From positions 85,718,941 through 85,782,940 of the forward strand of contig CM036753.1 of the NCBI GenBank assembly GCA_020796225.1: DNA of 64,000 bases, written 5' to 3'. The notes under the pieces were generated by a model. The model had not been told where the DNA came from and ran no database searches. It saw only the letters and a list, made by a program, of their open reading frames with translations. Shown here one piece after another: positions 30,540-41,640 of this stretch. The stretch is from Arion vulgaris (Eukaryota > Mollusca > Gastropoda > Stylommatophora > Arionidae). The stretch's first letter is position 1, and each line of letters opens with the position of its first letter. The position numbers and the translations under genes are program-made.

Positions 30540-33060
30540 ATGTAATACTTATCTGAAAGCGAGAGATGTGTTTTAAGTAAGGGTCTCAAGTTTGTTCCTC
30601 TCCGACCCTCCATTGACCACTACTCTAATCTTCAAGATGTGAACCGTTTCCACCATGGCTTGCGACTCAAATACCATTTTCATAACCAGGAGGACCCTCT
30701 AGAATATCACGACTCGAGTATGTTCTCCAAGTATTCTACTAGCAAACATGATTGGACTCCTAAACCTGGTGCATCTAACGCTCTTGATCTCTATATCAAG
30801 AATACTTCATATGACATTGGACTTCTCCACCCCAAACGTCTAGGGCGTTCTAACATGTCACCGTCCGAGTTTCGTGCTCTATCACACCTCCGTCGACGTG
30901 ATGACATTGTTATCAAACCCGCTGATAAAGGTGGTGCCATAGTTGTATGGAGCAAAGACCTATACCTTCAGGAAGGCCACAACTAACTACGTAACACCCT
31001 ATTCTACAAAACTAGTTCTTCTGATGCAACACTATCTAACAATAGTAAGGTCCGTAAAGTTATCAAGAACCTAATTGCCTCTAAAGACCTTCCTACCGGC
31101 GCATCATCACTATGTGTCATCGACAGCTGTTTGGGCAAACCCGCATTCTATATGCTTCCCAAAATTCATAAACTCCACAATCCTGGTAGGCCTATTGTTT
31201 CTGCTTGCTCTTGTCCTACGGAACATATCTCCGAATTCCTTGTCAGTATCTTCAACCCTATAGTCACCACACTACCTTCATTCTTGAAAGATACTAACCA
31301 CACTTTGTCTGTTTTTTCTTCTATTAAGTTGTTGCCTGGCAGGACTTATCGTCTCTTCCTCCTTGATGTCTGTTCACTGTATACCTCTATACCTCATTCT
31401 GACGGACTTCAAGCCCTCCAGTTTTTTCTCGACAAGAGAACTAACCCTTTTGTCTCCACCTCGACTCTCCTTCGTCTTGCAGAACTAGTTCTCACTCTCA
31501 ACTCCTTTCAGTTTAATGACCAGTTCTTTGAACAGATCATTGGGGTCGCCATGGGTACTAAAATGGGACCCAGTTATGCTTGTCTATTCATGGGCCATCT
31601 TTAACACTTAGTATGGAACACCTATGATGGCCCCCTTCCGTCCGTGTATCATAGATACATCGATGATTGTATTGGAATTACCGATATGCCTGAAGCCGAT
31701 TTGTTACGCTTCATTAACTTCATTAATGTCTTCAATCCTGCTATTCGGTTCACCTCTCACATCTCTACCTCTTGTGTCAATTTTCTTGACATCACTATCA
31801 CCATCAGCCTATCTACTATCACTACATCAGTATACTACAAGCCTACTGATACACATAGCTTTCTTCTGTATACCTCTTCCCATCCCCAGGCTTGTCGTGA
31901 CTCTTTACCTTTCTCTCAACTCTTACGCCTTCGTCGCCTCTGTAGCGAGGACGACGATTTTCTCGATAGAGCTCACGAGATGCTTGATTTATTCCGCAAG
32001 CGCCTATACCCGGAGAATGTGCTTACATCTGCCATGCATCGGGTTCAGCTAATTGCTCGCCAGGACGCCCTTTCCAACCAACATAGAACCTCCAATTCTG
32101 ACAGGGTCAAACTTATCTTAACTTTCCACCCTCATAGTTCCCTGGTGAAAAGGTCTTATTCCATCATCTCCCCATTCTTCAGTCTGATCCTGAGACACGT
32201 TCAGTCTTCCAACACTATCCTTTGGTGGCGTACAGACGGGACAGAAGCCTCAAGGATTTGTTGGTACACAGTCGCCTCAAGCCCAATATCCACAGTCACT
32301 TTGGCACCATCCAGTGTGGCTGTCGGCGCTGTAATACATGTGCATATGTAATACAGACCCGCACTGTCTCTTTTCCAAAAGCTACGTATGTCATTCAAGA
32401 CAGTTTCACGTGTGTGTCCCACAATATCATCTATGCTATCACCTGCAAACGATGCTACAAGGCCTATGTTGGTGAAACCGGTAAGAGGCTCAGTGACCGA
32501 TTCGCCCAACACTTACGCGACATTCGCCAATGCTCTGTGACCCCTGTGGCCACTCATTTCAATGATACTGGCCATTCAGGAGCTGACGATGTCCAGGTCA
32601 CAGAAATCCGATCATGTTCCTCCGATGATCGCAGTCGATTCGCCCTGGAGAACCGTTTTATTTCATTCTATGGCACCTTGCGACCTCTTGGACTCAACGC
32701 ATTACATTCCTATGCTTCTTAGTACTGTCTTATCTCATGCCTTGTAATCTATATGTGTATTTGTTCCATATATATATATAAGTTATTTATCCACTATATT
32801 GTTTATTGTTTCTCTTCTTTTCCACTTCCGGTTTTGTGTTGCACTCATTTCGTTATTCGTTTTTATTCCCAGATTTTCTTTAGATAGGTTTGAATGTTTC
32901 TACATGTAATCGTCCATTTGTAGTGTTCCTCGAAATTCGTCATTCTTGTTGTATTGTTTGCTTGATAAAGGCCTTCTGGTCGAAACGTTGCTGTTTATCG
33001 TCACTGTTTATGTATTTTGTATAACTATAGTACTTTGTTTTTACGTGTTTAACCGTTTAG
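30540..33060 (+). mobile_element. Penelope-like element 1 (reverse transcriptase + GIY-YIG), nearly intact
   Basis: One frame runs from about 30565 to 32190, with stops only at about 30985 and 31602 (TAA, probably from CAA and GAA). It shifts once near 32150-32220 and continues open to 32722. Motifs in order: SKGLKFVPLRPS (30570), DIVIKPADKGGAIVVW (30905), GKPAFYMLPKIHK (31135), GVAMGTKMGPSYACLF (31545), the catalytic YIDD box (31660), NFLDITI (31780), and the GIY-YIG endonuclease IIYAITCKRCYKAYVGETGK (32430) with FNDTGHS. Order and motifs are those of Penelope-like elements. The 3' part has a hammerhead-like motif at 32961-32990. The 5' boundary is uncertain. Confidence 0.9.
32955..33045 (+). 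other. Penelope-like 3' terminal region with hammerhead-like motif
   Basis: Contains cttgataaaggccttctggt followed by cgaaacgttgctg. The ggcc/ggtc pair could form a four-base stem between a UUGAUAA-like and a GAAAC box, as in hammerhead ribozymes, which are known in Penelope-like elements. The first box departs from the consensus CUGAUGA, so activity is doubtful. The block recurs at four other places in this window. Confidence 0.5.
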
Positions 33061-33365
33061 TAACCGTTAGTATGAGAAAAATTACTGGGAGGAGAGATGG
33101 AACATTTCGACATCCTGGACGAGCGTTAACAACGGCGTTGATTGTATGGTCTGGGGGCAAAGAATTTCGGAAATCTGATCGCCAACTCCATTTGGAACGG
33201 AACCTGGTGATGATGGAGATGAACTGTAATAAAATAAAACACACAAGCACTATTTTCTTGACTTCTCGTAAAATGTAGACTTTTTGATAAGGGACAATGA
33301 ATCACACAACAAATAGAAAATAAAGTCTCGTGGGAATCAAATGTATTGAAACTCAGACTGAAGTC

Positions 33366-34669
33366 CAGTGGCGTAGCTAAGGGGAGGGGGCGGACGCCCT
33401 GGTGACAGCATATGGAGGGTGACACTATGTCACCTCCAACAAAATTTTTCAGCCAGGCTAAGGTGCGAAAATAGTCTGAAAATAGAATTGTGATAAAAAC
33501 CCAACCAACACAGGAAATGTGACCGTTATGACGTCACATATTTCGAATTTGAATCTATAAACCGTCGAAAATATTGTCTGAGCGAGTACAGCTCTTTTGG
33601 TGAGTCATTTTTCTTATATTTTTCTTATAATTTCTTTCGAACAATGTTCGAAATAAATGACGACCATGGCTTTGTCGAATTATATGAAAGAACGTCGACG
33701 ACAGCATAATATCAATGGAAGCTGTCGAAAGAATCATAAGAAAGAGAAGATTACCAGGAGAGGAGGCAAGAGATGCTGAATTGTCATTGCAGCAGGAGAC
33801 CAAGAGAGCAATGTTAGAGTGTCTGGACCGTTTTCATATGGAGTTAGATACGAGAGGAAAGGCAGTGAATGACATTTTGCTGACTTTTTCTGCCGTTCAG
33901 CCAGACCATATTATTTGTGCCAACGACGAAGAAATACAGTTGTCTGTTACCAAGCTCACAGCTGTGTATGATGAGCTGTCTGAAGAAGACCTTTGTCTAG
34001 AAATACCACGTTTAAGGCGACACCTACAAGCAGCCGAAATAAACTTGGAGGAAGCCAAGCACTGGACTGTACTGCAATTCCTACGATTTATCATCAAGTG
34101 GGACTTTGTTGAATCATTGCCATATCTTACGCTGACTCTAAGATTCTTTCTGACAATATGTGTTTCTGTGACATCGTGTGAAAGAAGTTTCTCCAAAATG
34201 AAACTTATAAAAATTACCTCCAGTCAACCATGAGCCAGTCGAGATTGTCGGATCTGGCTGTTCTGTCCATTGAACACGAGCTTACAAGAGAAATAGATTT
34301 TGACGATGTCATTGACCTGTTTGCCACAATGAAAACAAGAAGACATTCCTTCTAGGACTATAGTGTCGAAGGACATTCTTTGGGTCTGTGCATTGCCGTG
34401 TTTTGCATTTATATGTTCTGAAAGTGAACAGTTGCATTTTAAAAATCTTTGGATTTGAACTATTTGTTTTGTGGTATTGGATTCGAATTTTGTCTTGGAT
34501 CATACATGTAAGCAGTAACGTACCGGTCAGTAGAGTAAAGTAGAGCCTAGAGGTAGAGTATGTATGAAAATTTAGCTACACCTAACCATTCAGCATAGGG
34601 TCGTGTGGGATCACTGGGGTGACATTTGAACGGACCGCCCGGGTGACGTTTACTCTAGCTACGCCAGTG
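33366..34669 (+). mobile_element. hAT element 1, internally deleted, with terminal repeats
   Basis: The ends are terminal inverted repeats: cagtggcgtagctaa on the left and, on the minus strand, cactggcgtagctag on the right. An 8-bp target duplication, ctgaagtc, flanks them (33358-33365 and 34670-34677), as expected for hAT. Inside, a short MALSNYMKERRRQ start near 33667 is followed by a frame at 33715-34233 ending in CVSVTSCERSFSKMKLIK. After one frameshift comes MSQSRLSDLAVLSIEHELTR, then EIDFDDVIDLF. This is the C-terminal dimerisation region of ZMYM-like hAT transposases. The middle of the transposase, including most catalytic residues, is missing. Confidence 0.9.
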
Positions 34670-34849
34670 CTGAAGTCAAAAGTTTCTGCCGATCTTAAAG
34701 ACTGTATCTACTTTCACGCAAAGAATAAACAGCTAAATTCACACATCCAATAAAACACAACAGATTTAGAAATCACATAAGCAGAAAGACTTCAAATTGG
34801 CGATAGTATTATCGATTAAGGGAAGAATGCAGTAAAACTGTAGCAATGG

Positions 34850-35045
34850 TGAAACACGTAAAGACAAAGTACTGTAGTTTTACAATATAATACAGCAGCG
34901 TTGCGACCTAAAAGCCTTTATCAAGCAAAGGAAGCAATAGAAGGGAAACATTGTAAGAAGTTAATTTCTTCACTTCTATTGTATCCTTTGCTTGATAAAG
35001 AACTTTTGGTTGAAACATTGCTGTGTTTCGTTATTGATTTTGTAA
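34850..35045. repeat. Head-to-head pair of Penelope-like 3' ends (inverted repeat)
   Basis: The left half (34850-34945) is a minus-strand copy of the Penelope terminal block (aaagtactgtagttttac, agcagcgttgcgacctaaaa, gcctttatcaagcaaaggaa). The right half (34963-35045) is a plus-strand copy (cttctattgtatcctttgct, tgataaagaacttttggttg, aaacattgctg). They face each other around about 20 bases. No reverse transcriptase lies nearby. Confidence 0.8.
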
Positions 35046-35168
35046 AATTGGCGATACAAACTTGTAAAATACACTATTAAAATGTATATGGTTAGTGGAG
35101 AAATGTCACTCTACATTGCGTTATTTTTACTATTAGATACGCTACGAATCATCATTGGCCTTTTTGTC

Positions 35169-35645
35169 TCAGGAGACAATAGGTCTTGCATCACGTAGTA
35201 TGTTCTGCGCTGAATCACAACGTTTCTTGTAGATGTAATGGCCTATTCTGGGGTGGCAATCCTTGCCACAGTTGGTGCAGGTAAAACTGGAGCTGATACA
35301 TAGGATGTTCTCTCTGAACTCTGCGCTCTCTTTTGCCTCCACATGTGATGTTGTTTTTCTTCTTTTCTTTTGAACCACCCCTCACTGGCGCTCGCCATGC
35401 TTTCCTGTCTTTTGCCAGCCGCTCCCAGTGCTCTTTGTCTATGCTGCACGAAGTTAGATCACGCTTGCAGGTGTCACGCTTGAAGCATAATAATGGGCGC
35501 CCATGCTGTCTAGCACCAGTTGCGAGTTGACCATATAGAATGTTCTTTGGGATTCTATCATCGCTCATACGGCACACGTATCCCAGCCATCTCAGACGTC
35601 GCTGAATAAAATCGCCGATAGAACACTGTTCTACCTGAACTGAAA
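35169..35645 (-). mobile_element. LINE C fragment with C-terminal zinc finger
   Basis: A minus-strand frame from 35577 reads MCRMSDDRIPKNILYGQLAT, then GARQHGRPLLCFKRDTCKRD and KDRKAWRAPVRGG. A shifted frame ends FTCTNCGKDCHPRIGHYIYK plus KRC, a C2H2-like finger. It is the same type as 19046-19615. One or two frameshifts are present. Confidence 0.85.
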
Positions 35646-35649
35646 CTGT

Positions 35650-37160
35650 CTGGCACCTCCTTGAGAGTTAAAACCAAGTGATGACCGGATCAGATGCATT
35701 ATTTGTTTGAAAGGACGAGCTCAGACGTCGGAGCTTCTGCAGTCAAAAGTAAATAGTGAGTTTAGTGGCAGAGAATTATAGAAAGACAATTACAAAAGCG
35801 AAAGACCGTGCTCATGAGTGCTACGAATAAAACGAAATAGAAACACTTTTTGTGTTGTGAAATTCTGATTAACGTTAAAGCTGCGAAGTCAAATATGACA
35901 CAATGAATTTATAATTTCAAAGCAAAGCTAGACATCTCGGTTTGAAGACAAACGTATGCAGCGGACACAACCTAATTAGCATGATTAAATACGGTAGAGT
36001 GTATTGACACAAGAATGTAAGACACATAATGTCTCAAATCTTACAACCTGTGCAGTTATGAGGCCAAATTTGATTGTCCAGAAGCAGAAACACAATGTCA
36101 TCGATCAATATGACTAACTTTTACAGTACTATTAAAGACGTATAAATAGAGACAGTATATATAGGGCGGATTAGCGTTCGTCTATTAACTCAGACACACA
36201 AGGGTTGTTGATTTAATCCACACTGACGTTCCATGCTGAGGAAAGAATTGACCTCCTACCTCCGCCTTCTAGGAGCTAGAAATGTGAAGTGAAATGATTT
36301 CATACTCTACGGTTTGAAAAGGCTGTGGGACGTTTAGAGATATATTTGTATAGCACGGACTAGCGTATTGTATAAGCGTTAGTCTATCGACTCGTACACA
36401 AGTGTGATGTTTCTCTGCCATAATTTATATTGTTCAGATGCAACTGTCGCTATTTCTGCCATAATTTATATTCTCCAGATGTAACTGTCGCTATCTCGGT
36501 ATTTCATAGTTTCTCTTCCCATGCGCGAGATTTGCTACCTCAGCCTAATATTGTTTCTCTTCTTCAAATGTTCATTACGCAAGTCAGCGTCAAGAACAGC
36601 TGAGATTAACTTTTCTCACGTGAGCAAAACATGGCTTGTAATGTGGCAGAAAAGCTTTGCGGAAAGGGGTGGTCGTGTTGCTGTAAATGTATCTGCTACC
36701 TGCTGAGATGTCAACTTTTCTAGTCTTGTCTATTACGTGAATACAAGATTGAGGCTCTTATCAGCAGCACCAGTCTTACGTGATCATTACGCGCTCATGA
36801 TCACGTAAGACAGAAACCCAGTGAAATGAAGTCAATTCTTCACCGTAAACATTTGTTTAACTGTAAAAATAACATTGACCACTAATACATAAAACGAACG
36901 TAGAAGGTTACAATATAATCATGTAGATCATAAAAATACAATTAATACCTGTTGAAAATTGGACATGAAAACGTGCAACTAAAAAAGTGTCGCATTTGGC
37001 ATGCAACTGAAAAAAAACCCCACAATATAAATGAAAGATGTACACAGTAAAATAAAATGTCAAAGATTGGTTTGATGGAAACCAGGGGTATATGTCACAA
37101 TAAGAGGGTTATTGATCAGAGACAATAGTAATCGTGATCGTTTGTGTGTCATGGTAGACG
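35650..37160. other. Anonymous DNA with SINE-like pieces and a hairpin
   Basis: No coding sequence was recognised. Two related tRNA-like heads are visible: cggattagcgttcgtctatt (36168) and cggactagcgtattgtataa with gttagtctatcgactcgtac (36356-36402). A roughly 42-bp segment (tctgccataatttatattct...) is repeated at 36414-36494. A perfect hairpin lies at 36773-36811. Confidence 0.5.
36773..36811. repeat. Perfect 15-bp inverted repeat
   Basis: Arms gtcttacgtgatcat and atgatcacgtaagac are separated by 9 bases. It could be the core of a small foldback element or a coincidence. There is no poly-T tract or gene next to it. Confidence 0.85.
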
Positions 37161-37162
37161 AT

Positions 37163-37191
37163 TTTAAGGCCGTCATTTCGACGGCCTTAAA
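37163..37191. repeat. 12-bp inverted repeat at the 5' break of Penelope copy 2
   Basis: Arms tttaaggccgtc and gacggccttaaa are separated by five bases. The right arm is the first recognisable Penelope sequence (matching gacggacttcaag of copy 1 at 31401). The left arm is therefore a short inverted piece at the truncation point, a common outcome of template switching in retrotransposition. Confidence 0.7.
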
Positions 37192-39060
37192 GCTCTCCAG
37201 TTTGTTCTCAATAGGAGAACTAATCCACTTGTCTCCACTTCTGCTCTCCTTCGTCTTGCATAACTAGTTCTCACTCTCAACTCCTTTCAGTTCAATGACC
37301 AATTCTTTGAGCACATTAGTGGGGTCGTCATGAGCACTAAATTGGATCCTATTTATGCTTGTCCGTTCATGGGTTATCTTGAACACCTAGTATGGAATAC
37401 ATATGATGGCCCTCTTCCGTCCGCTTATCACAGATACATCGATGCCTTTATCTCCTTTTTAGGACAAACACTGAACAAGACCCAATGCCCTTTTTAGGAC
37501 AAACACTGAACAAGACCCAATGTCCTTATTAGGACAAACACAGATCACGACACAATAACACACAGTCCATACCAGGACAAGTCCCAGGCCACATGGCCAC
37601 ACCAAGAAAAAGGCCAATACGCCCTGATATAACCAAAAAGACATAGGTCTTAGGCTGAAAGGGCGTGCCTCGGCCACATAGAGGCTTAACCCACCAACTA
37701 ACAACAACAACATTATTGATATGCCTGTAGCTGACTAGTCACGCTTCATCAATATTTTCAAACCTGCTGTTCGATTTATCTCTCATATCTCCACTTCTTG
37801 TGCCACCTTTCTTGACATCACTACTCCTATAAACCTATCCACCATAACAACATCAGTATATTATAAGCCTACTGATGCACATAGTTTTCTCCTTTATACT
37901 TCTTCCCATGCCCAGGCTTGTGATACTTTGCCATTCTTCCAACTCTTTCGCCTTCGTCGCCTTTGTAGCGAGAACGATGATTTTCTTGATAGAGCTCGCG
38001 AGATGCTTGATTTCTTCCGCAAGCGCTTATACCTGGAGTAGGTGTCCTTTTATCTGTCATGCGTCGAGTTCAGAAAATTACTCGTCAGGAGGCCCTTACC
38101 AACCAGCATATGATTTCCAATTCTGACAGAGTGAAACTTATCTTAACTTTCCACCCTCATAGTTCATTTGTGAAAAAACAAGTTTTATTCCGTCATCTGT
38201 CTATTATTAAGTCAGATTCCGAGACACGTTCAGTCTTCCCAAACTATCCTTTGGTGGCTTACCGATGGGACAGAAGTCTTAAGGATATGTTAGTACACAG
38301 TCGCCTTAAGTCCAATGTCCAGAGTCATTTTGGCGCACCGTCCAGTGTGGCCGTCGGCGTTGCAATACGTGTGCTTATGTGATACAGACCCGTATTGTAT
38401 CTTTTCCTAAATCCACGTTTGTTATTGAAAATGGTTTCACATGCGAGTCCCGCAATATAATCTACGCCATCACTTGCAAGTGGTGTGACAAGGCCTATAT
38501 CGGCGAAACAGGCAAAATGCTTAGTGACCGTAGCGGTCAACAATGCTCTGTGGCCCCTGTAGCCACTCATTTCAATGGAACTGACCATTTGGGAGTTTGC
38601 GACGTCTAAGTCACGGCCATCCGACCATGTTCCTCTGATGATCGTAGTCGATTTGCTCTGGGCAATCTTTTATTTGTTATATCGTACCTTGCGACCTTAT
38701 GGACTCAATTTCACTACATTCCTATACTTCTTAGTACTTTCTCTTCTCATGCTCTATATTTTATATGTGTATATGTTAAATGTATATAAATTATATATTT
38801 ACTTGATTTTTTATTGTTTCTCTTCTTTTCCACTTCTAGTTTTTCTGCATTTATTTCGTTATTCGTTTTTAGTCACATATTTTCATTTTCTGCTCTGTCG
38901 TAGTCTATATGTAGTGTGCTGTGAAATTCGTCACTCCTGTTATATCATTCGCTTGATAAAGGCCTTTTGGTCGAAACGTTGCTGTATATTGTCATTATTT
39001 TTGTATTTTGCAAAACTACAGTACTTTGTTATTACATGTTTCGCAATTAGTAACAAACAA
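37178..39060 (+). mobile_element. Penelope-like element 2, 5'-truncated and decayed
   Basis: Collinear with copy 1 from the middle of the reverse transcriptase. Visible parts include the AYHRYID start of the YIDD box at 37420-37442 (broken there by a roughly 260-bp insert at 37446-37715), TSVYYKPTDAHSFLLYTSSH (37850), SNSDRVKLILTFHPHSSFVK (38120), and the GIY-YIG part IIYAITCKWCDKAYIGETGK (38455). Several frame changes are present. The terminal block with tgataaaggccttttggtcg lies at 38950-39030. It is older than copy 1, judging by damage. Confidence 0.85.
37446..37715 (-). repeat. Insert inside Penelope copy 2 with 35-bp tandem repeat
   Basis: The insert separates gatacatcgatg from ttgatatgcctg, which are adjacent in copy 1. 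It carries about three copies of a 34-36-bp unit (ctttttaggacaaacactga acaagacccaatg) at 37452-37550. It ends in an aacaacaaca run, which suggests a retroposed sequence on the minus or plus strand. The family is not recognised. Confidence 0.6.
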
Positions 39061-39174
39061 TATTTTCAAATTGAAGTGATCGTGTCAACTTCCATCTGTT
39101 TTTTACTTGCTTGTCAGTTGACAACGTTTTGTCTTAACTAGCACATGAATGTTTGCCGTTATTTCATGAGATTT

Positions 39175-39602
39175 TCTTCTTCTTCGAACGCTCCATATCG
39201 ACCACTTGTCAAACTGTGCGATTTGTATGTGATCTGAGCCTAAGAGCGATTGTACGCTGTGCCAGTTATGCTCCAAACACACAACACCCACATGCCTAAC
39301 CTTGATCATAAATGCCCCACCTGTGGTTGGGAAATGTGTTCGAGGATTGAACTCTACAGTCATCTCCGCACACACCCCATATGTACAGCAGCACACGTCT
39401 GATGCTGTTGTCATCATCGCTTGCGATGGACTGTTATTATTATTATTATTAGTAATAGTAGGCTAGCACATCCGAATTCTGTGACGCTTTTTATTTACTA
39501 GGATAGCTTCTATATGCCTCTACCTCAGTCGCCTCTTACGACATGCCTTGTAGGTTGATTGTTACTATTCTTTGCTCCCATTGCGAGCACCAGCAACACA
39601 CG
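39175..39602 (-). repeat. SINE-like repeat S2, copy 2, interrupted
   Basis: The minus strand shows the S2 head (ctacaaggcatgtcgtaaga, ggcgactgag) at 39530-39590 and the S2 end (gatcacatacaaatc ... gttcgaagaagaag) at 39175-39250. About 190 bases between them, including a (TTA)n run at 39435-39452, are absent from other copies. Confidence 0.65.
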
Positions 39603-39706
39603 AGCGGTATCGACACCGAATAAGATAGACAAAATGTGAAGTCAAACAAGCATATATGTGTATACAATAAGACACAATTCCAAGGAGAAATATAGATGAG
39701 CTTATA

Positions 39707-40174
39707 ATGTGTAATATTACGACTAGAGACGGTCACAATGTTATAGATTTATCAGATCTAACGTTGATGTCAAGACGACTGCAAAGCTTAGCTGTGGATT
39801 ATCATAATAGTGAGCTTAAGGATTACATTTCTTGTGTCCCCTTTGATCAAACGATTCATATCTCGGAAAGGAGTACAACTCAACGCTTTAAAAAAAAAAC
39901 GGATTACAAACCAATGTTACCCGTCCGAGGATTAGTAGTAAGGAAGACACAAAGTCGGGTCATTTTGTCCCATTTGGCGCGGGTTTTTCTTTATTTCATT
40001 TTGGCTTCCATTCCACGACACTTGCCGTTGGCGATATTACCTCCACAGTTGAAAAATAGCATAGAAGTGCAAAGCAGGTGTCTTTGTCAACTGGAGTCGA
40101 CGTTTCTCAACATATTACGTCAAGTATACCACGGCCTTCTTATAGAGAAGGCCGTGAGTATACGCGGGTTGTGA
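39707..40174 (+). other. Unassigned open reading frame, 155 codons
   Basis: Begins MCNITTRDGHNVIDLSDLTL and contains LKDYISCVPFDQTI. The order C...IDLSxLTL...DYISCxP faintly resembles mannose-6-phosphate receptor homology domains (C...YDLSPL...YYIxxC). The later half is low in resemblance to anything and overlaps a hairpin. No clear splice sites or promoter are visible. It could be a chance frame or a decayed exon. Confidence 0.15.
40124..40162. repeat. Inverted repeat, about 17-bp arms
   Basis: Arms gtataccacggccttct and agaaggccgtgagtatac pair with a small mismatch around a four-base loop. The function is unknown. Confidence 0.8.
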
Positions 40175-40839
40175 GTCCAGGAGGAAGTTCCCAACAAATT
40201 ATGTGTTGGCTCGAGTTCCGTGAGAGAGACGGTTTTTAACTTCTCAATTGCCCTGGGGGTGAAAGAATTGTAATTTGGACTCTGAAACTTGCAACAGGTC
40301 CAAAGTAACCGACGAGAGAAATGCCAATATTTTTGTAGAAATATGTCGATGTTATACATGGCGCCTAGAAATGAATGACAGCAAGTTCCTGGACACAAGC
40401 GGAAAATCTTCAGACGTGGAATAATGTAGCAAATGTTGCGTCAAACGAAAGACAAAACTATTCAAATTCGAAGAAACGGTCATCAAAAAGATCAAATTTA
40501 GAGAACATAATTTCTTTTTTTTTTTAGAATGTAAATCAGAAGTTCGCAAGTTTATTTTACACCATCTCCACGGGTTGGTTCTAATATTCAAAATAAGTGC
40601 ATAGAGAACCGACTTGCAAAGACAGCCGTCAGTTACTGTCAGTTAGAGTAACCCACGACTTGTCATCAAGGAAAATAATGACATTGTGATACGCGGTTAT
40701 CCACTATCGTGTGCATCTAAAGCAAATAATAAGAAAACAATGCGTATGCCCAGCTTTCTAGATGTGACCAGGTTATAATTTTTTGTTATGTACACCCGAA
40801 GACAGACAGAGACACGATAATTATGCAACATATGCCTTC

Positions 40840-41025
40840 TTATGGTTTTAGGTTCAAATCCGGTCACTCCCCGTTCAGTTCACAAGTACTAGGTGCATTT
40901 GTCATGAACAATCCTAAGATTATTAATGGAGCTACGTAGTTTGTGCAATTCTATTGACCGGTAGGATGCCACTCGCGAACGGTAGCCCGATACTTTGGAG
41001 CAACTTCTTGGTCTTTAGACACATA
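40840..41025 (+). repeat. tRNA-derived SINE S1, copy 1 (diverged)
   Basis: Has a B box-like ggttcaaatcc (40851) followed by gttcacaagt. Continuing blocks are tggagctacgtagtttgtgc and a tctttagacac end. These align in order with copies at 47405-47650 and 53215-53475, though divergence is high. Confidence 0.5.
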
Positions 41026-41229
41026 TGTCAACGATAGAAGGTTAACACACCAGATAAGGGAACCTATGGTTCTACGTCTATGGGAGTCGGAAATGTGTCA
41101 CAAACCTGTTCAACATACAGTGGTGAATAATATGACAAGAATGACATTTCCCACGTTTTCAAGACGTGTGATTGCTGACTGCACGCATGTGACACTCAAG
41201 AGCTAGTTTATTGAATGACAGAAAATTAC

Positions 41230-41640
41230 AGGAAATACTTTTTTTCATTCTAAAAATCCAATGTAAAGCTGTTCTTTCCTGAACTATTTGCAAGCAGCCG
41301 TTTTTAACCTTTCCAATATGATTGTGTTTAGTATTTTATTTATCTCTGATAACAGCACTGTACCTATCTATAAATGGTACATTCTAAGATTCTTTCAAAT
41401 CCACTTTCTTTGGTATCTTGGCTAGATATTCCGCTTTCCATTCCTTTTGTACAATTTCATCTTTTCCCCCAGACTTTGTCTAGTCATTAGTATAACATCT
41501 CTCTTGATGTCTTATTGTCTATTTGTATGGCCTCTGCTGAGATATTGCCCGGCTCAGCTACTTTTTCATCATTCATGAGATTTATAATTTTCTTTAATGA
41601 AACTTTACTTGGTATTTCACAACTAACCTATACACATTTT
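41230..41640 (-). mobile_element. RTE-like LINE fragment (reverse transcriptase)
   Basis: Minus-strand frames read SLKKIINLMNDEKVAEPGNI then SAEAIQ, the KAxGPDNIPAEA motif region. Next comes VWGKDEIVQKEWKAEYLAKI then PKKVDLKE, equivalent to the W..G.LVKLPKKGDL segment of the LINE at 26088. Frameshifts and stops break it. Confidence 0.7.

Larger units (their letters stand above)
39603..41230. other. Anonymous DNA; one unassigned open frame, one SINE S1
   Basis: Mostly featureless. An unassigned plus-strand frame of 155 codons begins at 39707 (separate entry), a short hairpin lies at 40124-40162, and a SINE S1 copy lies at 40840-41025. No other feature was recognised. Confidence 0.45.

Noticed and set aside
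31624..32052. A 142-codon frame overlapping the Penelope-like element.
   Set aside because: It is a shadow in another frame of the reverse transcriptase, which carries the recognisable motifs.
37875..38126. An 83-codon frame in Penelope copy 2.
   Set aside because: It is the same shadow frame as in copy 1; the true frame reads TSVYYKPTDAHSF and its continuation.
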